Shown: in pieces, positions 47,583-59,925 of the stretch
Position numbering within the stretch: position 1 is the stretch's first letter
How the letters are laid out: each line of letters starts with the position of its first letter
DNA from: Pleurostoma richardsiae
Lineage: Eukaryota; Ascomycota; Sordariomycetes; Calosphaeriales; Pleurostomataceae
Assembly: GCA_030052745.1 (NCBI GenBank)
Contig: JANBVO010000008.1
Coordinates: 827,200 to 891,199, forward strand
Direction of reading: 5' to 3'
DNA length: 64,000 nt
The notes under the pieces: generated by a model
Databases searched by the model: none
What the model was told of the DNA's origin: nothing
What the model saw: the letters and a program-made list of their open reading frames with translations, nothing else
Translations under genes and position numbers: made by a program

Positions 47583-49548
47583 CTAGCTATCAGTTGCCTT
47601 GTCATCCCGAACGCCATCACCACTACCGCTGTCCGCGCCGACCGTCGCGCTGGAGCCCTCCGATGCTGCTCCGCCTTCAGCAGTAGGGTCATTAGCTTGA
47701 TCAGCCAGCTCGATGTCGCCATCAGCGTCTTGCTTGGGCTCCGCCTCCCCTGGCCCCTGCTGTTCCTCTCCCTCACCCTCCTTCGCCCGGCCGTCCCCGG
47801 CAGCAGCGCCGCCAGCTGCTTCGTCCTTCAGCTTCTTCTGCGCGTGCCCCTCCTTGACGTCGATCTCCTCGCCCGCCTCGCGCTTTGCCGGCACGACGGA
47901 CCCCTCCGGCGACGCGTCGGCGCGGCCCTCCTCGGGCTTCTGCTGCTGCGTCGTCTGCTGCTGCTGCGCTGCCTCCTCGGGGGGAGACCTGGACGACCGC
48001 CCCGGGCGCTGCTCGGCCCGGCGGCCCACCGCGGCCTCGACGTCGATGCCGTGCAGCTCCACGCCGCCGGGGGTGCTGCCGACGATGTAGGACGACCCGC
48101 CGCTCTGCGGGCCCGTGTCCGCGGCGTCGATCTCCGCGGGGCCTCGCGCGTGCGGCGTCTCGTCGTCCGCCATGTCCTCATCCTCCGCCGCCGAGGCGGC
48201 GCCCGCGCCACCGCTCTCGGCGCTCGTGCCGTCCCGGCTGGCCCCCTGGGATGGGGAGGACGAGCCGCCCAGGTGCACGAGGTGGGCGCCGCCAGCGGGC
48301 CCGCCGGCCGTGGATGTGGCCGCGGGGCTGGAGCGCGCGAGCTGCGTGACGGGGACGACGCCGGCGCGCTGCTCCTGGCGTAGGATTTCTCCCTGAGTCA
48401 GCGCGCGAGGCTGCTGCTGCTGCTGCTGCGCGAGGCCGGCGGCGCCGGTCGATGGGATGCCGTTGACGGAGACCGAGACCGTCTCGATGCTACCGACCCC
48501 GTTTGGCCCGTCGATGGTCTCGGTGCTCTCCGTGCGCACCTGGCCCTGGATCTGCTGCTGGCTGCTCGACTGCCCGGTCCCCTGCGTCGCGCTGCCGCCG
48601 CTACCGTCCGACGAGGGCGACAGGCTCCCGGAGCCTTGGCGCTCTACGCTGCCGCCGTTGGTGCGCCTCTGCAGCCACGGGATGGGCGTCAGCAGCGCGC
48701 CACCGAGCGCCTCGTCGCTGCCGACCGCGGAGGGCGGGGCGGCGGCGGCAGCCGGGGTGCCGTTGGCGAGCAGTGACATGGCGGACATGTCGGGGATGGC
48801 GGGAGGCAGCGGGTAGACGTTCATGCCGCTGGTGACGTGGACGACGCGGTCGACGGCGTGCAGGTAGGCGGGCAGGCTGCGGTAGTGCTGGCGCGGGGCG
48901 AGCAGCAGCTCGGCCAGGCGCTGCATCGTGTGCGGCGGATAGGCGGGGAAGCCGTCGGCCAGGGTGGTGGTGATCTCCGCGAGCGCGGCGGCGAGAGGGG
49001 GCGGGAGGGCGCCGGGCTCGAGGGGTGACGCTGGGTCGGCGGGCTGGGCCGGCTGCTGCGGTGCGGCGCCGGGGCCGGCGGGGGTGGGCGCCGGGTTGGC
49101 GTTCTCCTTGTTGGTCTCCTGGGAGGAGGAGCTGGAGACCTGGCTGAGCGCGCTGTCGGGCCCTCCGGCGGAGGAGGAGGGCGGCTCTGCGGGTGAGGAG
49201 GAGGGGAGGGGCGCGAGGAAGCGCGACTCTGGAGGTGGCGGTGCGGCGGGCGGCGGGAGCTGGGGGATGGGGAACTCATTGTGGACGATCTGCCGGTGTG
49301 GATGATTAGCGAGAGGGTCTTGTGTGGGGACTCGGGGCGAGACTGACCTTCTCGAGGCGTGATATTATGGTCGGTAGCAGCTGCGGCCACGACGAACTGC
49401 GACGACATGGGTCAGCATCGCGAATGCGCCGGCCCAGGTTGGCTTGCGATCGGGGGGACGGTCGGTCGCCGACTTACTAGTCTATGGTGCCGCCCTCGGC
49501 GAACTTGAGCAGGACGGCCTCATCGACCTCGATGTCCATGCTCGCCAT
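47583..49548 (-). CDS. Protein phosphatase 4 regulatory subunit 2 (PPP4R2/Psy4-like)
   Basis: Three exons: 49548-49478, 49396-49348, 49289-47583, introns 81 and 58 bp; 608 aa. The N-terminal part carries the R2-like pattern: MASMDIEVDEAVLLKFAEGGTID, then SSWPQLLPTIISRLEKIVHNEFPIPQLPP, a disordered insert, and the helical region FPAYPPHTMQRLAELLLAPRQHYRSLPAYLHAVDRVVHVTS ending in VYPLPP. The remaining ~430 residues are Gln/Ser/Gly/acidic low complexity, ending in a highly acidic tail, as in PPP4R2 proteins. Family role: targets PP4 catalytic subunit (Pph3) to substrates such as phosphorylated H2A and Rad53 during recovery from DNA damage. Family assignment rests on the first ~200 residues. Very high GC creates long spurious frames on the other strand. 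Confidence 0.83.
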
Positions 49549-52356
49549 TCTGCGCCGCGCGATTGGTTTGATGAAGACAACCAAGTCCGATATCCGCAGG
49601 GGCGAGGCTGGGGTTGGAGAGAGCGGTTGTGGAGAGAGACACAGGCACAAGCGAGGCGCGGCTCAGCCTCGGACGTTTGGCGTGCCTGGGGGGGGAAATT
49701 CGCGTGGCTTGCCTAGCGCACTGGGGGGCCCGGCCCTCTTAGCGCCAGAGGCCTGCAACGACGACTGCCAGGCCTGCCAGGTCAGGGAGCCTCAAGGGAC
49801 CGACCAGCCCCACCAGCGGCGATGTGAAGCATCGCGCCGGGTGAGGTGTGGCCCTGTGACCGTGGTCTCCACGGAATAGAGGGAACCTACACCATCGACA
49901 TCGACTACGACAGCTGTGGGCGAATATCACGAGCAACTCCGGCTCTCGGCAGGCCTCTTTTTTGTTCCTGGTCGTCCTCGTGCGCCGGGATCCCGGGCTG
50001 CCGAGGATGTTTTCTGCATGGCCCTGGCCCCTAGTCTGGTAGTGTAGCGAAGACAGGCACAGCCTCCCCGAGGCGGGCGGCACAGCCATTCCCAGGTTAT
50101 CGGGAGGGCCATGCAGGTGACCATATGACGAACGATGCACTATGGTGGTAGTGTAGATGCTCTATCAGATCCCCTGCCGCATCTCCTTCTACACATTCCT
50201 CATACAGTAAGTACAGTATCCGGAGGCCGACTCCATGCTCGTCACCACGGTCGTCACCGGAGCAAGAGTGGGATGACAGGCTATCATCGCATCCTTGACG
50301 TTGTAGTACTGCAGAGGCAGGGACATACTTCGCAAGAATACTTCGGCTTCAAGTTACAAATGAACGATGAAGAAAAAGATTCGATAGCGGCCGGGGCCGG
50401 AATGTCGAGACAATGATAAAGAGACAGTCGAGGCAGTCAAGGCAGTCTATTGACGGCCCCCGCGTGTGAGACCCTGTGAGACACGCGCAGGCGTGGCTCA
50501 GCCGCGCTTGGCCCCCGCGGGCCTCCAACTTTCCACATCGCAAGTTCCAAGTTCCAGCTCCATCCCCAGCAGAATGCTTATTAAGACTTGGGGGCGTGCA
50601 AGATGAAGATCTTGTACCAAACCGTAACTACCGAGTTACTATCTTTGGCTCTTCACTCAGCAGGGAATGAAGTGGTGGGAGGGTCGTCACTGTGGGTTTT
50701 ATTTATTGTACCTACTATACGGCAAGCATCGTAATGTAGTAGGGTACAGCAAGTTATTGACAGAGGCTCAAGAAGTCTTTCTCCATGACGGAATACCAAG
50801 ACTGTCTACTGATACTCCATGTGAAATGCTGATTCTCCTAGTCGATTGAACTCGATTGAACTACGACTTCAAGATCCAGCTTCGGTACTACTGCGCTCGA
50901 GATGTACCGTGGTGTAGAGTCGCGGTGTGGTGGCACTGTGATGGGTGTCTCAGTTCGCAACGCGCGACGGGGGGCCGCTGGTGGGCCAAGAGGGTCACCC
51001 AAGGGAGGCCGTCGACGGGTGTCTCCAGTTATGGCAATAGTGTCTAGCACCAGCCGCACGCTAACATTTGAAACCTCTTCGTGCCCACCTGCCCACTTAA
51101 GTAGAGTACCCGACAGTATGTATTCGCGGCCATTCGTAAGTCCTACCTACCAAGTGCCAATATGGAGATAGAACCTACACTAGAGAGACATGGAGTGCCC
51201 AATACCCGGGCTGTCAGAAGTCCTACATTCTGTGGGAGGGAGAGAGTGAGCGGGCGTGCTGCACAGCCCTACACGAGCAGATCTCCTCCACCTCCACCGC
51301 CCGGCGACGCTAAAATGGATCAGGAGAAGCAGCCAAATGAGTGAATGGGTTGATCGAATTGGACGGGCCTCGACTGGGTTTTTGCTCTCAAGTCTCCATT
51401 CTCCGCCAAGGCTGACTGGGAGGCGCGGCACCTCTTGAGTCCTGCAAGGAAAGAAAGACGGACGGGGGAGAGACTTTTGTTCACCACCACTTCGTATTCT
51501 CTTATTCAGTCACTCACTCGCTCACTGTGCGCGGTTCTTCTCTCCCTCCCTCCTCTTCCTCCCTATCATCATCTTCATCTTCATCATTCACTCTTCCATT
51601 GCATCCATTTTTACTCTCGTTTCTGACTCTCCCCACTCCCTTGCCTCTTGCGACGCAGACAGAGAGAGCGCATCTACAGCAGAGTCTCAATCAATCAGAG
51701 TAACTCTTTGATTACTACCAACGCATCTACTGCTACGTTCCGTGCAGTACTATTGTACAGCCAGAGGAGACAAGACCAACCCAACAGCCCTCCCCGACGA
51801 AACGCACTGCACCCCGGGGCCAACCAACGACGGCTTCCCCTCGCTGCTCCAGGGTCCAATCCTCCCCCCTTCCAACGCTTCAAAGTGTTTCAGCCTGCCT
51901 CCGACGACAGCTTCGACGGCAACGAAAATTCCCAGGTTACCCCTTGCCAGCCTCAACCCGGCCAATAAGCCCCGTTTGATAGTCCCCGACCCTCCGACCG
52001 CACTTATCGTCTCTGCAACCGTTACCGTCGGCCCAACAAAGACAAAAGACAAACCATCCTTCCGCCACTATATCATCCTCCAGCAGCAACTCAGCGACTA
52101 TTCCCTCGGGATTGGGAACCGCATGACAGGTTCCACTCTCGTCGACTCTTAAGAACACCGAGTATCTTGTGTATAATCAATTCCGACTCCCGCGGGGAGT
52201 CACTCACATCCGCCCAAGCTGGCCTTTCGACAGGAGTCCCGCCGGTCGCTCCTGGCCGCCGACCCAGCATTCGCCGAGCAGCCCTATCCTCAGGGAGGAT
52301 ACTACTATCGGGAAGGCCTGGCGCCATCGAGCGGAACCAGCCTCAAGAGGAGCAGC
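49549..52356. other. 2.8-kb divergent intergenic region
   Basis: This lies between the PP4 subunit (-) and the membrane protein gene (+). The right third looks like a long 5' leader: a CT/TC-rich tract at 51535-51610 and then an A/C-rich stretch to about 52150. From 52177 an open frame without ATG runs into the membrane protein start (encoding QPYPQGGYYYREGLAPSSG just before it), so the real gene may have an upstream exon. No separate gene is recognised. Confidence 0.5.
51535..51610 (+). promoter_or_regulatory. Pyrimidine-rich promoter/leader tract
   Basis: About 75 bp almost free of guanine, dominated by CTCC, CTTC and ATC repeats, on the strand of the downstream membrane protein gene. Such CT tracts mark core promoters and transcription starts in filamentous fungi; this assignment is by analogy. 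Confidence 0.5.
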
Positions 52357-53551
52357 ATGGACTTCATCGCGACAAAGTGGCCCAAGGCCTTCATGGCCAC
52401 CGCCAGCATCCAGGCCGCCATCTGCCTGGCTTTTGAAGCGTACGTGTGACATTCCTACCCCGCCTGGCGATCGTGTTCTCTCGTTGCGCATGTGCTAACT
52501 TGCCATCCCTCTCTGCAGCTACGTCTTCGCCAAATTCCAGCTGAGCCTGGGTAAGAGCGTCGACACGAGCGAGACCAACTCGCAGTACAAGACCATCCCG
52601 ACTTTCCTCACACTCTTCATCTTCGGCTTCGTATACGAACTGGTGCTGGTCTGGGACGCGTTGCGGCTGAGGAACACCATCCAGGTCATCGGTCTGTGCT
52701 TCGCCAACCTGGCGCTGCTTGTCTACACCGCCATCCAGATCGACCAGATTCATACGGCCATTACCATCCTCGGCAACAGCGGCGCGCTGAAGACTGAGGG
52801 CATCGTTGGCCCGCCTGCAGATGCCCTGTGGGACGACATCAAGGCCTACCTTATCGCCGTACCCATCATCATTGGCTTTGGCACGATAGTCATGGGCTTC
52901 ATCGCCTGGAAGCTGTACCAGGTGTTTGCCTGGGACATCCTCAAGCAGATAGGAGCCGACTACAGGATGAAGAAGCGGTTCCTCCACTATCAGGTATGGC
53001 TCACCTTCTCCGGAAACGCTGGGGGGGCACTGAACATGAGATTCGCTAACCGGTCGCAGATCTATATTGCTTTGCTGAAGTTCGACTTCTTCTTCTTCCT
53101 GGGCTTCACGGTGCAGTTCCTCGTCATCGTTAGCGGCAAGACCGACGTTGAGTTCGGCCTTACGACGGCTGCCATCCCCGTCACCATTGCGATCCTGCTA
53201 GCCGCCGCCTACTTCACGCGCCACGAGAAGAAACTCGGCTCGCTCGCCGTCATCGTGCTTTATTTCGGCGGCCTGGCCTACTTCTTCTTCAAGCTGGTCC
53301 GCATCTACCAGCCGGGCCACAAGCAGAACTACCAGGCCGTCCGTAGGAGTCTGACGGCCTTCGCCGTCCTGACCATCGTCCTCATCATCCTTACCATCAT
53401 CAATGCCTTCGTCTGCATGAGCAACTTCGGCGCGGGCCTCAAGAATCACCTTCTGAAGCCTAAGTCGGACATCGAGAAGAACCCCGACCTGAACAGCATC
53501 AACCTGAAGGACGTCAAGCCGCAGCTGCCGAGCCGGATGACGATCGATTAG
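52357..53551 (+). CDS. Eight-TM Golgi-type membrane protein (UPF0658-like)
   Basis: Three exons: 52357-52439, 52519-52993, 53060-53551; 349 aa. It has eight hydrophobic segments: around AFMATASIQAAICLAFEAYV, FLTLFIFGFVYELVLVW, IQVIGLCFANLALLVYTAI, LIAVPIIIGFGTIVMGFIAW, IALLKFDFFFFLGFTVQFLV, AIPVTIAILLAAAYF, LAVIVLYFGGLAYFFFKL and FAVLTIVLIILTIINAFVCM, plus a polar C-terminus. The pattern fits the fungal UPF0658 Golgi apparatus membrane protein family, function unknown; I am moderately sure of the family name. The second intron (52994-53059) is 66 bp, a multiple of three and without a stop, so retention would add 22 residues; splicing restores HYQ-IYIALLKFD. The first ATG is uncertain because the frame is open upstream to 52177. 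Confidence 0.8.
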
Positions 53552-54814
53552 GAGCTCAGAGACAGACAGACTTGCTGATGTGTGAGGGTAGAAAATGCGG
53601 GACAGGGCAGGAACGCCGAGGTGCATCGATCTGTACGGGCTGGCCTAGACTGTACAAAGCAGAAAAATCGTCACGAGTTCACGACAGCCTCTCCTATGTT
53701 TTTCAGGGTGTTTGGCCCCGGCATTCTAGCAATGCGGGCACATCTCCCGGCTCTAGAGGAGGGCACAGCGCTCATGGCAGCGTTTTATGACATCGGAAGA
53801 TATCTTTCCCATGGGATGGCGTTCAGGAATGGGGTCTATGTATCCCCCAAGGGGGGGACCCAGGAAGGACTTGTTTTCCTTTTTTTTTCTCACGGTGGCT
53901 GTTTTGAGTCCACAACGGGATGGAACAGGTGTGATACCAGAGTTAGCAGAGATACAATGAAAAGCAGCGCTCCATTTTGCTCTTTACCTACCTGCTGCCC
54001 AGGCCCTTGGTCGAACCTGGAAATGACGTGAACTGAGCATTTGTTGCGATCTCTCCTCCGCTGTCACCTGTTGTGATATCTGGGGTCGAGGTCTGAACAA
54101 TGAGCCCAGGCCGGAACCGTAAGCGCTACTTCTTCGTTCCTAAGGACCGCAAGCATGTACGTCGGGAATACACCGATACAACTTGCGAGGCGGCTCATGC
54201 TTGATGGAATGGTATGAATGAATGGTGTAGGCGGCCGCCCCCTCACGCCCTGATTCGAGACTGAACAGGAAAAGCGATATGATGCTTCACGGGGCTGATC
54301 ATTACACCGGGGCAAGTGCGGTCCTAGGAGCCCTCAACCTCGACAAAATACTTGGAATAGTTTCTTCTTGTATTTGAGGCTATGGCAGAGCGACCTGCAT
54401 AGCACGAGGCCACCATCTATCCTATGATGGCCGACCATCCCGTCCCTTCCGATCCTGTCAGTATCTCGGGTGAATCAAAGTCGCTTTCCCTTCCATGCTT
54501 TGAACCCGTTATGTACACAATACACAGGTAATGAGTGAACGCCACCTACGCCGGCCCCTGTGTTGGCCCTGCCATGGTTCGGCTCAGATGATGAGCCGAG
54601 AAAACACTCCCAGACGCGTACTCCATCCAGGTCGCTGAGGCCCTCAGATCTCAGGTGAATGACTTTCGCAAGCTCGGTTGTATCGATCAGGATCCAGCCA
54701 GGAGAGACTCCTCCCTGTCCTCCGGGGAAGCCAAGGCTCCCGCGCCAAGGTGCGCATATATCAAAAGCCCCAGCTCTAGCCGGGACCAACGAACCCTCAC
54801 ATCCGACACCCGCT
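53552..54814. other. Convergent intergenic region, 1.3 kb
   Basis: This separates the 3' ends of the membrane protein gene (+) and RMD5 (-). It includes a T10 tract (about 53881-53888 and flanks). No supported gene is seen. Confidence 0.6.
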
Positions 54815-56320
54815 CTACAGGATGATCTGCTTCGCGTCCTTGAGCTGGCCCTCGGACGGGCAGTACGGGCACTTGAAGCGCGTGCCCTTGGTCAGGTTCT
54901 GCAGCGACTCCCGGGCGAGCACGTGGCCGCAGGGGAGCATCATGGGCGGGTTCTCGTCGGTGGTCTGCTCCTTGCTGACGGGGCACACGAAGATGGAGTG
55001 GTAGATCATCGAGGCCGGCAGGGGCGTCTCGAACGCCAGCTCCGAGACCGTCGTCCACTCCGTGCGCTTCTCCTTGACACGCTCGACGTACTTCATCAGC
55101 TTGGGCAGCGCGATGGCGCCGGCCGTGGCGGCCACGTACAGCGGCGACTCGGCCGACAGGCCGAGCAGCGAGCAGAACTCGCGCGTGAAGGAGGCGGCCA
55201 CCTCGTCGAAGGCCGAGTCGTCGGCCGCGAAAAGCCCCGCGTACGGCGAGTCGCCGATGTTGGGCGTGAAGACGATGGCGCTGGCCAGCTGCTGGATCTC
55301 CTTGGCGTGCCGCGCCTGGAAGCGCGGGAAGTTCTCGCGCGCGTAACGCAGAGCTCCGCGCAGCCCGTTGGTCTCGCCATCGTCAGGCAGGCCGTTGACC
55401 GCGGCGCCCTTGAACAGCCAGATGTACTGCTGCTTGCACAGCTCGAACTCGAGATTCGACCCGCGCGCCTCCAGCTCGGCGCTACAGTGGGACGCCCACG
55501 TGATGGCGGGCAAGAGATTGTGCGCCTTCAGCTCGGACAGGATCCGGTACATGATCGTGAATTGCGTCTCGAGCAGCTGAGACTGCTCATAGGGGAAGTC
55601 CTGGATCGCCGTCTCTGCGTCGTCGTCGTCATCGCCTGCCTGTGAATCTGCGTCGTCCATGTCGGTGTCCTCGTCGGGTGACTCGGTGAGGCTGGTGTGT
55701 CTGTGAGAGGATTGTGGAGGGTGTTCTTGGGTCTCGCGCATGAATGTCGATGCGACGGAGAACTGGCCCTCCCGGAGGAGGTGCATGACGATCGCGCGGT
55801 TGATCAAGTCCGGGTGGTCTGCCATGGCGTCGTGGTCTGTCGGAAGAGGCCGTGACGGGAAGTGCTACAATAAGGGAAGGCCGGTCAGCATGCCTTTCCT
55901 CGCTGTCCTGAGGCAATCTCGGACTGCCTCGACGGCTTGAAGCGAAGACGGGAGCAGATGACGAACCTTGTCTAGTGACCGGCCGAACTCCTTCTGGACT
56001 TTGGACACCTTCCGTAAGTCTTCTGTAACGGCATCGAAGCCCTCCCGTATGGGGTTTTGGAGTCTCGTCAATGTGAGGCCAGCTGTATGAGGGTCTGGTG
56101 CTGTGGTCATTCAGGATTAGTATCACTCTACACATGATGGGTGGCGGGGTCGTCTGTTCCTCCGCCGCCTTTCTTCTCCCCTACCTTGGGCGATATGATC
56201 CCGAGAGGCAGTCAGGAGTTCGATGATCTTATCTACATCGTCGACGGCCGCAGAGAGCCTGGGAGCGTTCCCACCGGTCAGGCGGGAGAGCTCCTTCTGG
56301 AGCGCCGGGATGCCCGCCAT
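54815..56320 (-). CDS. rmd5: GID/CTLH E3 ubiquitin ligase subunit RMD5 (GID2)
   Basis: Three exons: 56320-56185, 56100-55967, 55864-54815, introns 84 and 102 bp; 439 aa. The LisH motif lies at about 105-135 (ADHPDLINRAIVMHLLREGQF), CTLH at about 170-235 (FPYEQSQLLETQFTIMYRILSEL...), then a CRA region. The RING-like end has Cys384, Cys402, His404, Cys422 and Cys425 (CPVSKEQTTDENPP, LPCGHVL, CPYC), with the incomplete metal ligands typical of Rmd5/RMND5A. With Fyv10 it forms the catalytic core of the GID complex that ubiquitinates gluconeogenic enzymes when glucose returns. The start is the ATG before AGIPALQKELSRL; the frame stays open about 25 codons further upstream (ending in DWYNTAKPAPD), so an extra 5' exon is possible. 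The gene is divergent from the STB6-like gene. Confidence 0.93.
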
Positions 56321-57127
56321 GTCGGGAGCCGGCTTAGCAGTATTGTACCAATCGAGTGGCCTTTCTTGTTCACGGATCGGTCGAGCGTGTCTTCACCGAA
56401 GGGATGGTAGCTGGGAAGTCGTGGACATGTCAGGAGGGATATATCGTGGCGGGTGTCTGTACGGCACAGGAGGGCGTGTTGTAGAAGAGAAGACGGATTT
56501 GTACTGTGGGACGACGGAGGATAAAGTGTGACGATTGAGAGTCGAGAATGCCGCCCTCATCGAAGGTAATCAGCTGGAGATAGTGCGAGACCCGCGGAGC
56601 TACCCGGCTCCGCTGTCATTGGATGGTGAGTTTAGTGAATGACTAGAGTACCGCTTTAACTCTTTGGGCCGGGGCATCACATCCGCCGCCGGAGGTGCAG
56701 GTGAGGGGCCCGCTAGCAAGGTGTCAGACGTGCGGGAGGTGACGCAGTTGGAACTGCCGCTAAAGGATGGGCTCCATGACCGACTATTACCTGCTCCGCC
56801 CCCAACGTTAAGTTGCTGCTCACTGCCGTTGCACTGAAAAGCACCACCTGTGCCGGGATTAATGATGGCATCACATGCCTGCCCGTAGCAGCTGCCGACT
56901 CTTCACCTTGACTCTCCCCACGACATGACTCTCTACTAGCATCACTTTGCTGCACCTGCTGCATCTGCTGGGCTCGCCCTCTTCTTGTCTGCTGCATCTG
57001 CCTGGGCCTGACTGCTACTTCTGCACAATGATAGCAGCGCCCCCCGGAAGCTCAAAGCTCCTGCGCGATTCGTTGGACGCCACCTCGGTTGTTACACGAC
57101 TGCTGCAGACCCCGAGACACTGTCACC
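56321..57127. promoter_or_regulatory. Divergent intergenic region, RMD5 / STB6-like
   Basis: 807 bp separating two start codons. It carries the promoters of both genes and no other visible gene. CTGCTGCATCTGCTG-type repeats lie near 56950-57000. Confidence 0.55.
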
Positions 57128-59925
57128 ATGTCCTTCCGTTTCCCTCTGGCGACCTACGCTTATGACCCACGAGCCTACCGGGAGGAAGACATCACCCAAG
57201 CCAGGCTAGCCGCTGCTCGGACCAACTCCCGCGGCAGCACTCGAGAGGCAATCACTCCCATGGCTGGCGACGGCAAGCTCGAGCGCGCGACGACGAACAG
57301 CCCCTCGCCGGCGGTGTCTCCCGCACCTCAACGCCGCAATGTTGTCTTTCCGGATCCGGTGGCGTTCAGGTGAGTAGCTGACTCTCTTTCCCTCGTGTGT
57401 CCCGTTCCCGGCCCGGCTCTGACACCGTCAACTACTCTAGGTACCTTGAGGAAGATCCATCCGTCAAGGTCGTCGAGCGCAGGGGCGTCTTGCAGGGCTA
57501 CGAGCTCTATCTCATCGAGCAGTGGGCCTGCTCTCGTCAATCCCCGACGTTGGTTATCGTTACATATACAGGAGATCCGCGGCATTCCGTCGTGGTGGGA
57601 GTGTTGGCTGTGCCCGCAGACGAGAAAGACTGGTCACCGAGACTGAGGGTCTACTTCAAGGCTATCCAGCAATACCATGCTCGCCCGAAGGAGACGCCCC
57701 TCGGGGAGCTGATGGTGACCAACCTCAACAGCTTTCCGTCTGCCTTGACCGTCATATACGTTCCCGAAGGAGATATCCGAAAATACCGGCAGGCATTCAT
57801 CGTGAATGAGGATCTCAAGCGGCTAGGCTGTGCCGGCCGTTCTGGAATGACGCTTTCCGATCCGACGCCCGCTACGCAAGCTAAATTCCTCTCCATGTAC
57901 AAAACCAGTGACCGGGTCCCGTTCTTCCAGGCGGTGATAGAGCTCGTCAAGCTGTGCCAGGTCGCCTTGTTCATATTCGGCATGCTCGATCCCGAGTACA
58001 TTGACGGCCTTCTCTGCGATGTCACCGAGACGGCAATCGGCAACTGGTGGACCGAAATCGGCTCTGAGTACTACAATATTGAGCCTACAGACGGTATCCT
58101 AGGCCCCACCACGGTCGCTGCTTTGCTAGGCATGCTTATGGGGGCGAGGAACCGACTCAGCTCGTACGGAGCTCCGGTTGTCAAGGACGTGTTTGATGTC
58201 GAAGCTACCAAGCGTGGTATCAGCACATTCCAAAAGGCTCAGAAGCTAGAACGGACAAGACGACTCGACCGCCAGACGCTCCTGAAGCTCCACAGCGTGA
58301 CGGCCAAGGCGGCAGCTGGTGAGGGTTGGGGTGTCCAGAAAGCCGTCAAATCAACCGTGGCTGAACTCGGGAAGAGGGGAGAGATTCTGAGTGGCATGGT
58401 CAGTTCTCGCGAGAAGGCGGGCATCAGTGAGATCGAAACACTCGAATTCGACAGATTCAGAGAGCTCGTCGTGGGCGAGCGAGCGAAATGGCTGTGGCAC
58501 GGGAAGCCGCGGAGAACCGTGGTCATCGACCATCCGGAGCAGACACTAGAAGATATGGGCACTATACTATTTGGCAAAGATGATGCAGCCGCAACCCAGG
58601 AGGCGGGCAGGCGAACACAGTCATTACCACTCGATGATATATCAGAAGCCAAGAAGAAGGAAGAGCAACCGGTGCTGAAGAAAAAGGAAGAATCCGCCAC
58701 CGTATACTCAGCGCCTCCACAGGGCTCCGCTCTAAGCATGGCCGACAGTCCTGGGGAGAAGGATGCGCTCAGAAAAGCCGTTTTCAAAAGCGTTGCCGGC
58801 AAGGTCAGCGACGCCCGCTCTGGCTTTGGGCGGATCAGAGACGCTGTTGGCGGTGGGTTGAGCCGCCACACGAGTCGCCCTTCCAAGGATGAGACTGCGG
58901 AGATAGGATATGAAATCGAGAGTCCCAGCATATCTAGCCTTGTGGCAACTTCGGGAGCACTTTCGAGCCCCGTTGTCGTTGGCCGGGCTTTCACGTGGAG
59001 GAACAAGCCGGAAGAATATATTGACGCCTTCAAGAAAGAGAGAGAAGGGGATAAGATGGCCCTTCTCACTACTGGGAACGAGACCTCGACAAGCACTTCT
59101 GCAGCTATCATGGCTGGCGTAGAGGAACCACAGTTGGAGATCACACAGAAGGCAACTGAAGTCCGTGAAGAACTCATGGGTAACGCCTCTGTCGTGGGAT
59201 CTGCGGTTGAAGAGAGCGATCTCCAGGGACCGCTGCTGCTCGCCGAGAGGGGTGGGGATAAGTCGATATGCTTCCTTAAGCGGAGAAATAGCATAGCATT
59301 GGCCCAACAGGATACCAGCCGGCCGTCGAATGAAGCACGCTGGCCCCGCCGACTATCATTCGGTGTTGCGGAAGAGGCAGTTCTAAGATGGGAGGAGATC
59401 GCAGATTATCCTCAGGGTGAGCCCGGGTCGCTAGAAGCGGCATCAGCATTCCACCAGCAGACATTCGCGGCGGAGATAGCACGCAGCCTCTATCAGAGCA
59501 TCGATGACATCAAGCGCGGCGTGGAACCGTGGGTGCTACAGAAAGTGCAGGCGATAGAGTCGCTCGACGACGCATATGGGCGGCAGCAGGAGGACATACA
59601 GTCCTTATACTACCAGCTGAGCGACGCGTACCAGCAGGTCAAGCAGAACTCGCAAGAGATGATGGCGGAGGAGCGGGCGCATGTTACCGAGGCCGTTAAG
59701 GATGTCGAGGTGCTCGCGGCCAAGCTCGAGTACGAGATCAACGCGCTCGTGTCCAAGGTGAAGGACGTCGAGGACGGGGTGGCGCAGTTCGAGACGCAGG
59801 TGGAGGACGTGGAGAAGCGTGCCGAGGAGCTGAAGCTGCAGCTCGAGACAGAGAGTTGGGTGCACTGGTTTGTCAGAACACTTACGGGCATCGGGACCGG
59901 GCCTAATATCACGGCCTCTAGATGA
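57128..59925 (+). CDS. STB6-like Sin3-binding protein
   Basis: Two exons, 57128-57369 and 57441-59925, intron 71 bp; 908 aa, start in a good CACCATG context. The first ~80 residues are variable; residues about 81-400 carry the STB6-like domain (YLEEDPSVKVVERRGVLQGYELYLIEQWACSR, a typical opening of the Stb2/Stb6 family, then FPSALTVIYVPEGDIRKYR, KTSDRVPFFQAVIELVKLCQVALFIFG, DGLLCDVTETAIGNWW). The middle is Ser/Lys-rich with HGKPRRTV and repeated KAVFKSVAGKVSDARSGFGRIRDAV-like helices. The last ~140 residues are a coiled coil (from AIESLDDAYGRQQEDIQSLYYQL to RAEELKLQLE). Yeast Stb2/Stb6 bind Sin3 of the Rpd3 histone deacetylase complexes, hence a likely nuclear role; no enzymatic motif is seen. 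A 351-codon antisense frame at 58239-59294 is a shadow. Confidence 0.82.

Noticed and set aside
54659-55645. 328-codon plus-strand frame opposite RMD5
   Set aside because: Composition-driven shadow; the minus strand encodes LisH, CTLH and RING features.
58239-59294. 351-codon minus-strand frame opposite the STB6-like gene
   Set aside because: Antisense shadow; Ser/Leu-rich product without motifs, and the plus-strand frame continues through it with family features.
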